A stretch of 64,000 nucleotides of DNA from a virus, in IMG/VR virus record IMGVR_UViG_3300022696_000117, positions 1-64,000 of that record; one strand, 5' to 3'. The position numbers and the translations under genes were made by a program. Each line of letters opens with the position of its first letter. Within the stretch, counting starts at the first letter, position 1. This document shows positions 38,938 to 47,046 of this stretch, one piece after another. Below the pieces are notes generated by a model. It ran no database searches. It worked only from the letters and a program-made list of their open reading frames with translations, and had not been told where the DNA came from.

Positions 38938-38953
38938 TCTACCCAAACGGGTA
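38859..38953 (+). promoter_or_regulatory. Two operators and a promoter before terL
   Basis: TTGTAA (38859-38864), 16 bp and TAAAAT (38881-38886) form a promoter, and TTTCCC-GGAT-GGGTAAA (38868-38884) overlaps the spacer and -10. A second palindrome TACCC-AAAC-GGGTA is at 38940-38953. It is the same design as the early promoter at 26680. Confidence 0.55.
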
Positions 38954-38980
38954 AAGTAAAGGATACCAGCCAGGAATAAA

Positions 38981-40816
38981 ATGGCCAAGTTCAACGCAGC
39001 GTATCGCAACGGCGGGGAGGGAATGACCCAATGGGTTGAGGATTTCGTTCGGATGCCGATCTATCCGGAGGGCAGCCCTATTCCAGTTTGGGTTCCCATG
39101 AACGACCTGCCTCAAGAGCCCAATCTCGACACCGGAAGGTCATACCAGACGATATGGGACGCACAGAAAGACATCCTCCACGAGGCCCTCGCCATGAAAA
39201 ACGGCCGGTTCATCCACCGGCTGATCGTCCTGTGCTGGATGCGTGGCGAAGGAAAGACCGTCATAGGGCCCTGCCTGATCAATCTGTGGAAATTCATGAA
39301 CTGGCCCAGGCAGAACATTGTCCTCGGAGCCAACTCCAAAGATCAGACCAAGTTCATCACTTTCGATATCATCCGTGACATGATTCTGAACAGCCCCAAC
39401 CTGCTTGCGTTGGTCGGCAAGAAGAATATCCGGGAAAAAGAGATCCGGCTGAGAGACGCAAAAGGCAACGTCGTGTCAACCATCAGAGCTGTCTCATCTT
39501 TTTCCGGCATCCTGTCGAACATCACCGGGTACGCTTTCAGCGAAATCTTTCAGATGAACAACCCGGAATTTTTCCAGCAGATCGACGGATCCATCCGAAA
39601 TGTTCCCAACGCGATGGGCGTCATCGACTCCACAGTGTCATCGAAGGACCATATCCTGTACCAGCTCTACGAAGCCGATCGTGACGGCCAGGACCCGACC
39701 ATCTATTTTTCATACCGGTGCTCTCACGATGGCGACTATCGAGATTACTGGCATCCCAACCAGAATCAGAGTCAGCTTGACTCATATCGGGTGAAGTTCA
39801 AGGCAGGCAACGGGTTCAAGCGGTATTTTCAGAACCTGTGGTCTGCCGGCTCCGAAAAGTTTTTTCCGGAAGAGATCATCGAGGCATCCTATTATGTCGG
39901 TCTCTATGGGCGACCGAACGATTTCAACGGAATCAAGGAGCAGATATCCAGAATACATGGACTCAGGCGGGAGATTGATGCTTTTGCCAAAAAGGATGTC
40001 GAGCTTGCTGATTTCAAAATCAGATTCGAGGTCGCCCGAAAAGAGCTTCAACCGGTTGAGGACATCTACCAGCTTGGTACGACCCAGGGCCTCCCGCGGC
40101 ATTGTTCAATCGATGAGCTGGAGGATCTCTCCGACTTTTTCGATACCGATTGGGCCATCGCCGCCGGCATCGACCGGGCCGACCCGGGAAAGACCAGGAC
40201 CGGGGCAAGAACCATGCTGTCCGTGGTAGGCAAGGGCATGATCGGCAGCCGATCCAATCCGCATCTCTGGACCTCGATTGCCAAGGACTATATCTATTGC
40301 GTCCTCCATGTGGCCGACATCGCAGATCATAGTTTGGTCGGCATCAAAGCCGAAATCCTGAAATGCCACGAGGAATATGAAGGGGTGGATCTGGTATCGT
40401 CAGAACGATTCGGGCTTTGGGATCTGAAGGAGTGGGGTGAGGAGAACGACATACGGTTCGACCTGATATACCCGACCTTCGATCGCCAGAAGGACGCCTT
40501 CTACGAGTTTTTCCGGATCATGGATTCGGGCCGGCTCAAGATGCCGCGAGTGTATGTCCCGGGGTCCCGGAGTTCGGACATTCTCCGCGAGGAGCTATCA
40601 ATGTTCGAGAGCGAAATCAGATCAGAGACGCAGGGCTGGTTCGGTTCTCCTGAAAAGAAAAAGATGAAAGGCGTCCAGGACGATTTGGTCTTTGCAATGG
40701 CGTGGGCCGTCTACGGCGCCAGGGTTCTCACCGTAGACGACTTTCGGGGCAGGGGGGCAAAGGTTGAGTTCGGGGATTCTATTTCTCCGAGGGGATTGCT
40801 CGGAGCGTATGCTTGA
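38981..40816 (+). CDS. terL: Terminase large subunit
   Basis: The 611-residue protein has an ATPase P-loop WMRGEGKT at residues 86-93, a possible Walker B followed by TGYAFSEIF near residue 190, and an RNase H-type nuclease: AAGIDRADPGKTRTG near residue 395 (Asp) and DDLVFAMAWAV near residue 570 (Asp). It pumps DNA into capsids and cuts it. It stands alone on the plus strand; the small subunit is not adjacent. The converging tail gene begins with no gap after its stop. Confidence 0.85.
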   Translation: MAKFNAAYRNGGEGMTQWVEDFVRMPIYPEGSPIPVWVPMNDLPQEPNLDTGRSYQTIWDAQKDILHEALAMKNGRFIHRLIVLCWMRGEGKTVIGPCLINLWKFMNWPRQNIVLGANSKDQTKFITFDIIRDMILNSPNLLALVGKKNIREKEIRLRDAKGNVVSTIRAVSSFSGILSNITGYAFSEIFQMNNPEFFQQIDGSIRNVPNAMGVIDSTVSSKDHILYQLYEADRDGQDPTIYFSYRCSHDGDYRDYWHPNQNQSQLDSYRVKFKAGNGFKRYFQNLWSAGSEKFFPEEIIEASYYVGLYGRPNDFNGIKEQISRIHGLRREIDAFAKKDVELADFKIRFEVARKELQPVEDIYQLGTTQGLPRHCSIDELEDLSDFFDTDWAIAAGIDRADPGKTRTGARTMLSVVGKGMIGSRSNPHLWTSIAKDYIYCVLHVADIADHSLVGIKAEILKCHEEYEGVDLVSSERFGLWDLKEWGEENDIRFDLIYPTFDRQKDAFYEFFRIMDSGRLKMPRVYVPGSRSSDILREELSMFESEIRSETQGWFGSPEKKKMKGVQDDLVFAMAWAVYGARVLTVDDFRGRGAKVEFGDSISPRGLLGAYA

Positions 40817-41419
40817 TCAAAGCATTATTTTGAGTTCAAGTTCCGATATGTCGAAGGTATCAGCCTCGTTGCCGGTCAGAGAAACGGTTATGTAAACAGA
40901 CGGCCAGGCTTCTGTGATTCCAGAGAAGTCGAGTTCATCCTTCCATAACAACAGGTCTTCCCATTCATTGACCGTCGACATCGGAACCCATGTTTGCGAA
41001 AAGATAGTGGTCCCAACGTCTCCTTCCATGCCCACATAGAAAGCGGGTGAGCCAACATCAGTTCTTCTGCATCTGGCTCTTATTTCAGCTTTTGTGGCTT
41101 TTCTTAAAATTGATCCTGATATGCTGCTATACCGCCACAAGTTAAGGCTGTAGGTGTCGCTTGCGTTGGTGTTTATGGCCGTGGCGTAATCGGTGTCAAC
41201 CGGTGCGTCGATTCCATTTGAAATCAACTTATACCTGTCCCCATCCAGGCCGACCGAGGCGGCGAAGTTTCCGCTCCACACTCCGGTAGCAAACGCACGA
41301 ACCGGATTTTGCACAAACATCAGGGTTTCAATTGAAAGGCTTACTTCTGAGATTGCGTCTTCCATCCCGGAGGCTATTTCTCCGGAAATAACCACATTTC
41401 CTGATTCAGGCCGTATCAT
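40817..41419 (-). CDS. Structural or tip-associated hypothetical protein
   Basis: The 200-residue beta-rich protein begins MIRPESGNVVISGEI. It looks like a carbohydrate-binding or fibre-type domain (Ser-, Thr- and Val-rich with alternating strands), and ends VYITVSLTGNEADTFDI. It is the most distal gene of the tail operon and overlaps the gene before it by four bases. Unknown. Confidence 0.6.
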   Translation of the reverse strand: MIRPESGNVVISGEIASGMEDAISEVSLSIETLMFVQNPVRAFATGVWSGNFAASVGLDGDRYKLISNGIDAPVDTDYATAINTNASDTYSLNLWRYSSISGSILRKATKAEIRARCRRTDVGSPAFYVGMEGDVGTTIFSQTWVPMSTVNEWEDLLLWKDELDFSGITEAWPSVYITVSLTGNEADTFDISELELKIML

Positions 41420-42525
41420 ATAACACCCCCATAAATCGTTACTTCGTTTGATTCAGAAAGATCGGTTATGTGGATGCCGACCTTGAAGGCGCCCTTCAGG
41501 TCCCAATCTACATCAGGTGATCTGTACTTGCCGGTTGCATCTTGGAACTGAGCGGTCCCCATGGCTGATCGCTTGGTCGTCAAAACATCCAGATCCTGAA
41601 CGCTGCCGGAGTGTGTGACTGTCAATTTCGGATAATATGAAACATTGTCTATGTAAAACTCGGTCAAACCCAACATGCTTAAAAACGGTTCAGGCTGGAG
41701 GTATATCCATACCGAAGCATCTCTGACCCACTCAGGCCTGTCTACTGCCGCCTGGACGGCTGCGGCCACATTAGGTGACGTCTCCCATGTTCCGTTGGTG
41801 CCTGGCGACAAATCCCAATCAACTCCTGTCGAAGATTCTGCAAGCGCCATGAAGGCGAAAGCCCTGTCTTTGTCGGTTCCGTTCGCGCTCAGGACGGCTT
41901 CTACTTGCTTTTCGGTGAACGCATATACTTTGAGATTTTGCGCGTGGCCCCCGTAGCTGGCCGCCAGCCTTAAATCGATGGTGGCGGAATCTATCGTGGT
42001 TCCCCTTTCGGCGTCTATCGCCGGAAACTTTAGAAGCTGCGTTACCGTTTCGCTGTCTCCGTCTGCGGACTTTTCGCCAACCCATGCGTTTCCTGGGTAA
42101 ATAACGTAATCTTCCCATACAGCGGCTTCGAGTGTACCTCCGTCTGGGTACATTGCGCCGTACTCGTGTCGATCCGAGTATTCCTGCTCCATGGTCCCGC
42201 CGCCGGTTTTTATCATAGAGACGATTGGCGTCATGTCCACGGATCCATCTATTTGGCTATGAACAGGGGAAACGACCAGAGACGACTTGTCCCCTACCGG
42301 CAGCATATTGTCGACCAGGTCGTCAGGCAGGCTGGAAAGGTCGACCGTGTCGGGGCTCGAAACCTCGACAGTAATTCCCCTGATCTTTTTCATCTCAGCA
42401 GCTCGGCTTGCGATATCAACCACCTGGATGTATCGAAGGTTCTGGTACTCATCCCTCTCGTTGGCAAGCCGTGTTGCAACGATGTCGCCAATGTCTGCTT
42501 CTTTAACCTTGACTCCGTATTCCAT
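41416..42525 (-). CDS. Tail protein with DNRLRE-like domain
   Basis: Start at 42525 behind AAGGAG. The 369-residue protein has an N-terminal phage-tail-like part, then about residues 155-320 with a DNRLRE-like jelly-roll pattern: TVTQLLKFPAIDAERGTTIDSATIDLRL, LKVYAFTEKQVE, NVAAAVQAAVDRPEWV, ASVWIYLQ and YPKLTVTHSG. DNRLRE domains occur in surface proteins that bind polysaccharides. Probably part of the tail tip or fibre. Confidence 0.6.
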   Translation of the reverse strand: MEYGVKVKEADIGDIVATRLANERDEYQNLRYIQVVDIASRAAEMKKIRGITVEVSSPDTVDLSSLPDDLVDNMLPVGDKSSLVVSPVHSQIDGSVDMTPIVSMIKTGGGTMEQEYSDRHEYGAMYPDGGTLEAAVWEDYVIYPGNAWVGEKSADGDSETVTQLLKFPAIDAERGTTIDSATIDLRLAASYGGHAQNLKVYAFTEKQVEAVLSANGTDKDRAFAFMALAESSTGVDWDLSPGTNGTWETSPNVAAAVQAAVDRPEWVRDASVWIYLQPEPFLSMLGLTEFYIDNVSYYPKLTVTHSGSVQDLDVLTTKRSAMGTAQFQDATGKYRSPDVDWDLKGAFKVGIHITDLSESNEVTIYGGVI

Positions 42526-42535
42526 CACAATCTCC

Positions 42536-43585
42536 TTATTCTTCCGGTTCTTCCGTCTGGATGTCTATTAGGTCGACCGAGCCCAGTATCGGCGCCATGA
42601 GTTGGGCCTGCCTTGGAGCGTTTGGGTCAGGTGGGTAGGCTCGGTACGGCGTTGCGAGAGCAATCAGGTCTACGAGCATCTGTGACATGTCTGGGGAGTA
42701 GTCCACTTTATATGGCGGTTCGTCGTTGTCGTCGTCAGGGTCCATATTAACCGCCTGCGGTTCTCCGAAGATGCGGCTCCCTGCGATAATATTGCTGGTT
42801 CCGCCTATAGCAGGGTTGGTCATTGACCCGTCCATTTGCTGAACCGCATATACTCCAGACATGGGAGAATACCCCCATGAGAAAGCAAGATATGCGTAGT
42901 CCATAGGGGCGGGGTTCATTGGAACATAGTCAGCTTGAGACTTGCCTTCTATGTTGGTTGTCGAACGGTATGTGCCTGGGTGGTCTGGAAAATCTGTGTG
43001 CCCGAGAAGTATGCGCAGGCCCCTGTCGTAGGCGTTGTTTTGCGGAAATCGCGGATCGTATGAATATTGAATGTTGTTATACTCAAAACGGAACAGCGTG
43101 TCCCCTGACATTGTGAATTCGTATGTGAATATTCTTTCCGGGAAAGTTTTTGTTCTCCATTTTGTTATCGGCACGTCGTCCTTCAGGTTCCACATTTGGG
43201 CGTAGGCGGTTTCGACCCAATTCCCTCCTGGGTCTGTGTATATCGCCAAGGCTCCAAAGATGGCGACCCTAATTCGGCACGGCTTTACGTCTTTCACGAA
43301 ACCGACCACCTCAAAAGTTTTTACGCCAACTGACGCCCTGTGTCTGTACGCCAGGACCAAGACCCTGTCTCCGGCGTTGAAGGCAGACCAGCCGTTATCA
43401 ACCACCTGCTGGCCCTCGCAGTGGTAGAATATGGGAACGTCAGCCTCTTCTCCATGATCATCTATATTTACGACTGCGGTTTTCGTGTCGCCATCGACTG
43501 AAACGATTGTGCCCTGTTTCATTGCGGCGTCGAAAACGTCGGTTACATTGTTTCCGAAGTCGATATATTCGTGCTGTTCAGCCAT
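42536..43585 (-). CDS. Tail tip protein
   Basis: Start at 43585 (MAEQHEYIDFGNN), overlapping the previous stop; the longer frame starts upstream in that gene. The 349-residue protein contains a barrel-like stretch QGTIVSVDGDTKTAVVNIDDHGEEADVPIFYHCEG and FNAGDRVLVLAYR. That recalls the OB-fold tip proteins (gpV-like) that carry cargo at the tail end. Family not certain. Confidence 0.6.
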   Translation of the reverse strand: MAEQHEYIDFGNNVTDVFDAAMKQGTIVSVDGDTKTAVVNIDDHGEEADVPIFYHCEGQQVVDNGWSAFNAGDRVLVLAYRHRASVGVKTFEVVGFVKDVKPCRIRVAIFGALAIYTDPGGNWVETAYAQMWNLKDDVPITKWRTKTFPERIFTYEFTMSGDTLFRFEYNNIQYSYDPRFPQNNAYDRGLRILLGHTDFPDHPGTYRSTTNIEGKSQADYVPMNPAPMDYAYLAFSWGYSPMSGVYAVQQMDGSMTNPAIGGTSNIIAGSRIFGEPQAVNMDPDDDNDEPPYKVDYSPDMSQMLVDLIALATPYRAYPPDPNAPRQAQLMAPILGSVDLIDIQTEEPEE

Positions 43586-44904
43586 CAAGCGCCTTCCCAA
43601 CCGATTTTCATCGGGATGATTACATAATTCGATTTTGCCGGGTCCAGGGCAGAGCCTTCAGGAGCGTCCGCGGTAAAGCCGAAGGTGTTGGCCCAATGGA
43701 CCGTTCCGTCTTTGGCTCGAATGACCGAAAAGCCGGTCTCCTTAAACTCAGGCCGGATCATATTTGCAAAATGCCTTGGAGACGCAAGCCACCCACCGAA
43801 AACACTTTCAGCGTCGTTGAAACCCTTGGCCAGATTTTCGCCAGTCCCCATTTCCTGTGCGTTCATTCCGTATCCTGTCGCTGTTATCCGCTCCTGCGAG
43901 CTTGATCCGTCAGAGCCTGTGTGCCCTATAAAGCTATTGGATACCATATCCTTGCAGTGGTTCTGAGCGGCAGACGCAAGGTTGGTATTGATGCTTAGTC
44001 TTCCCACGCCATGTTCTTCACGCAGGGCGTTGATCAAATTCAGCAGAATCCTCGTTTGACTCCTAAGCGCCGAGTCGTCTTCACCTGAATATTCAACCTG
44101 CCCGAGGTCGCAATTCAGATCGCATGAATCTTGAGCGCTCATGAGAAAAACCCAATCTCCGACCTCGTAGTCAACATGGTCCGATGCCCTGCATGCGTAG
44201 AGGACGCCTTCTACCTCGACGATATAGTAGATGGTCGTTGAGTCGTAATCCCCCCTGACCTCTTTGACAACTCCACCCGTGATTGAGCACGTCCGATAGT
44301 ATTTTTTCCCGCAGACGACCTCTTTTTCCCTTTTACCATCGGTAAAAAAAAGGTGGGCCCTGGCTTCCATTCCCGGGACCATTATGCCGTTGTCCAGAAC
44401 GTCGTATTCCTGTGGCGGTATTTTATAGGATTTGCAGTCCGTCCTCTCGTTTTTGTCTACCTCTGTCCTCGGCACTCCGTTTCGGCTGCCCGACTTGTAG
44501 GTTTCCGCAAACAGCTCTCCACTGGTGTCATCAAGCCCCTTGTGCCCTGTCACAACCGTTCTGAACCATTGGCAATGATACGGCCGGTAGACATCGATAT
44601 GGGGGTACGGCTCCAGCGACGTGACGGCCCCGCTTATCGGGTGGAATGTCTCAGGGTCTCTGGCGATGCTGATGCACTCTTCCAGGACGTCGCAATTGAA
44701 AGGCTCGTAATCGGCCGAGTTCGGTAGCCTGACGATCACCCTGTTCCTTTCGATTTCCATTTCCGGATCTCGAATCGCCAAGGTGATCAGTTTTTTTTCT
44801 TCGCTGACGCTTGCACCCTTTCCGCAATTCTGACCGGATGGTTCTGCATAGCAGGAGCCCGGGACAGTTCCGCACAGGGGGATGTATATCTTCCTGCTTC
44901 CCAT
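43585..44904 (-). CDS. Tail protein with C-terminal CAP (SCP) domain
   Basis: The 439-residue protein begins MGSRKIYIPLCGTVPG. The N-terminal 280 residues, with many cysteines, look structural. Residues about 285-425 are a CAP/SCP domain: LLNLINALREEHGVGRLSINTNLASAAQNHCKDMVSN, FIGHTGSDG, ERITATGYG, GENLAKGF and VHWANTFGF. CAP domains are common in secreted bacterial and eukaryotic proteins and bind lipids or cell walls; in a phage tail the domain could bind the host surface. The upstream gene's stop overlaps its start (TAATG). Confidence 0.75.
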   Translation of the reverse strand: MGSRKIYIPLCGTVPGSCYAEPSGQNCGKGASVSEEKKLITLAIRDPEMEIERNRVIVRLPNSADYEPFNCDVLEECISIARDPETFHPISGAVTSLEPYPHIDVYRPYHCQWFRTVVTGHKGLDDTSGELFAETYKSGSRNGVPRTEVDKNERTDCKSYKIPPQEYDVLDNGIMVPGMEARAHLFFTDGKREKEVVCGKKYYRTCSITGGVVKEVRGDYDSTTIYYIVEVEGVLYACRASDHVDYEVGDWVFLMSAQDSCDLNCDLGQVEYSGEDDSALRSQTRILLNLINALREEHGVGRLSINTNLASAAQNHCKDMVSNSFIGHTGSDGSSSQERITATGYGMNAQEMGTGENLAKGFNDAESVFGGWLASPRHFANMIRPEFKETGFSVIRAKDGTVHWANTFGFTADAPEGSALDPAKSNYVIIPMKIGWEGA

Positions 44905-46271
44905 TATTCTTCGTCTTCTTTCGGCTCAGGTATCGTTACCTGATAGGTAGCCGATTTGCCGTCTTTGTCGGCTGAAACCTGATAGGTAGCCTTCGGCGTC
45001 AAAAGCCCCACCCCGCACGAACCATCTGTTCCGGTAACGAAGGTCTGGCCTCCTATCCTTACTGTGGCCCCCGGGACCGGCGAATTTTCGCTGCAATCCC
45101 ATACCACGACCACGTCGTATTCTTCAGGGCCGAGCGATTTTTCGTCGGTGAAGTTGACCGTAAGAGAGGCGCTTTGATCTCCCTGCACCGCCACCACGAG
45201 GGCCGGCACAGGCCCTATATCAGGATCTCCTAGGTCGCCTATTCTTTCGTCAACTACCAGGCTCCACCGGTCGAACTTGACGAAATAGTAGACCTTGAGG
45301 ATCGCCGTAATTTTTTCAGGGACTGTTATTTCTGCGCCGCTAAACCTGGGAGATACTCCAGGATCTCTTCCGATCCACTCCCATCCCTGGATACCTGAAG
45401 GCGTTGAGGAGAGGGACGCTGAAGGTGCGTTGCCGAACTGGACGTCCTGTTCGATCGGCATCTTGCTCCTTACACCGCTCCCTTCGGGCCTCAGCCTGCC
45501 CCAGGTAGACCTCATCGTGTAGTCTTCCCGGGTTGCCTTAAAAACCCGAATGTATGCCTTTTCTCCGAAGACAAATTCCGACTTTACGGTGGGCTCCGCT
45601 TCCGGGTCTTCAGGATCAGGAGGCTCTACGTTCATGTCTTCGTCAAGGGCGAGGGACAGGCTTCCGTGCGTCTCATCAGCACTGCCATCTGAAAAGTTCA
45701 CCGTAAGGTTCGCTTTTTGGCTTCCCTGTATCGCAATGACCAGGGACGGCATGGCATCCTCATCGCCTATGCCGAGGCCGCCGGTTCCGTTGTCGACCTT
45801 CAGGCTCCAGCGATCGAATCGAACAAGATATTTAACCCTCAAAACTCCTATCGTCGGTTTCTCAAGGGTTGCAACCGCCTCTGTGAACGACGGCTCGAAT
45901 CCAGGGTCTGTCCCGACCCATTCCCACCCCTGGATTGTTGACGGAACAGCCGAAAGAGACCCCTCAAAGGTTTGGGTGAATACGATGTCTTCCGTTATGG
46001 GCGTTTTGCTTTCGACCTCTTCTTTTTCGAGCTTGAGCGTCCCCCATGTCGTGAGCATGGTATACGGATCTGTATTCGGTCTGGTGACCTTGATGTATGC
46101 CTTTTCTCCGAAAGCGAACTCAGACTTTATTGTGGGCTCTCCCCCTGGTTCGGCAGCCGGTTCAAGATTCATGTCCTCGTCGAGCGCGAGAGCGATAGAC
46201 TTTTCTCCTCCGGCCTCTCCCTCTATCCCGAATTGCACCTCAAGTGTGGCTGATACTTTGTCTGCGCCCAT
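44904..46271 (-). CDS. Tail protein with a duplicated beta-domain and Ig-like tail
   Basis: The 455-residue protein contains the same 190-residue domain twice (ALDEDMNLEP...EFAFGEKAYIKVTRP, and ALDEDMNVEP...EFVFGEKAYIRVFKA). A C-terminal carboxypeptidase-regulatory-like fold follows (VVVVWDCSENSPVPGATVRIGG...GTDGSCGVGLL). A third copy of the repeated domain is the next gene upstream. Likely a tail-surface decoration or receptor-binding module. Confidence 0.65.
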   Translation of the reverse strand: MGADKVSATLEVQFGIEGEAGGEKSIALALDEDMNLEPAAEPGGEPTIKSEFAFGEKAYIKVTRPNTDPYTMLTTWGTLKLEKEEVESKTPITEDIVFTQTFEGSLSAVPSTIQGWEWVGTDPGFEPSFTEAVATLEKPTIGVLRVKYLVRFDRWSLKVDNGTGGLGIGDEDAMPSLVIAIQGSQKANLTVNFSDGSADETHGSLSLALDEDMNVEPPDPEDPEAEPTVKSEFVFGEKAYIRVFKATREDYTMRSTWGRLRPEGSGVRSKMPIEQDVQFGNAPSASLSSTPSGIQGWEWIGRDPGVSPRFSGAEITVPEKITAILKVYYFVKFDRWSLVVDERIGDLGDPDIGPVPALVVAVQGDQSASLTVNFTDEKSLGPEEYDVVVVWDCSENSPVPGATVRIGGQTFVTGTDGSCGVGLLTPKATYQVSADKDGKSATYQVTIPEPKEDEE

Positions 46272-46775
46272 CTATTGCTCCATTACCCAACAAAGCACTG
46301 ATATGGGCTCTCCGCTGCCGGGCGCAGTCACCGATCCCCGTATAAACTTGGCCCTGTAGGTAACCTCGGCAATCCCGAAGCCCTTTTTGGAGCATCTTAC
46401 ATTCTCTCCGTCTGGGCTTGGGCTCAGTGACCCGAGCCCAGACCCTACCCACTTGTAACTGAACGAGTCGGATATCGGCTTGCTGACACTTGCAGAGCGC
46501 GAGTTTGAAAACGTGATTCTCTCCTTGACCGTCATGGTGCCTGTCCCTCCGGAGCTGGCGCCGCCAATGTTGCTTTCCATCCTGGTTATGGAGAGGTTGG
46601 CCGGCTTTACGAAGATCCTGATGTGGGCGGCCGTTCCGAACGGAAACTGAGTTCTGCCCTCGTTTGCCTCGTCGTCCAGCTCCATGGATATAGATGGCGA
46701 GCTGTCGCTTGACTCTTCGCCTTCTTCCAGACCGAACGACACCTCTAATGTCGCGTGTGCTTTTTCTTCAGCCAT
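46272..46775 (-). CDS. Single-domain paralogue of the repeated tail domain
   Basis: The 167-residue protein begins MAEEKAHATLEVSFGLEEGE. Its features (SMELDDEANEG, FPFGTAAHIRIFVKP, ERITFSNSRSASVSKP, YKWVGSGLGSLSPSP) follow the two repeats of the neighbouring gene in order, so it is a third, unfused copy. Suggests repeated duplication of a surface module. Confidence 0.65.
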   Translation of the reverse strand: MAEEKAHATLEVSFGLEEGEESSDSSPSISMELDDEANEGRTQFPFGTAAHIRIFVKPANLSITRMESNIGGASSGGTGTMTVKERITFSNSRSASVSKPISDSFSYKWVGSGLGSLSPSPDGENVRCSKKGFGIAEVTYRAKFIRGSVTAPGSGEPISVLCWVMEQ

Positions 46776-47046
46776 CTATCTTTACCCTCCTGATAGTGCG
46801 AAATCCTGATAGCCCTGATATTCCGGTTATGACATAAAGCCCGGTGTTCGATTTTTCGAGAAAAACATTTGCGCCTATGGGAACCTTGCCTATCGTAGAC
46901 GGGCATGTAAAAAACCGGTCTCCGATCTGGACCTTGTAGGATCGGCGCAAGGCAGCCTTCAAGACCGTCCCTGTTTGAGACGCTTGTGAAGACGCAGACG
47001 AAGGCGACAGGCTTTTTTGAAGAACGCTTATGAGAGAGAAAGACAT
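46768..47046 (-). CDS. Small tail-associated protein
   Basis: The 92-residue protein begins MSFSLISVLQKSLSPSS. The C-terminal half has beta-like strands YKVQIGDRFFTCPSTIGKV, ANVFLEKSN and GLYVITGISG. It overlaps both neighbours, so it is made with the tail proteins. Unknown. Confidence 0.6.
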   Translation of the reverse strand: MSFSLISVLQKSLSPSSASSQASQTGTVLKAALRRSYKVQIGDRFFTCPSTIGKVPIGANVFLEKSNTGLYVITGISGLSGFRTIRRVKIDG

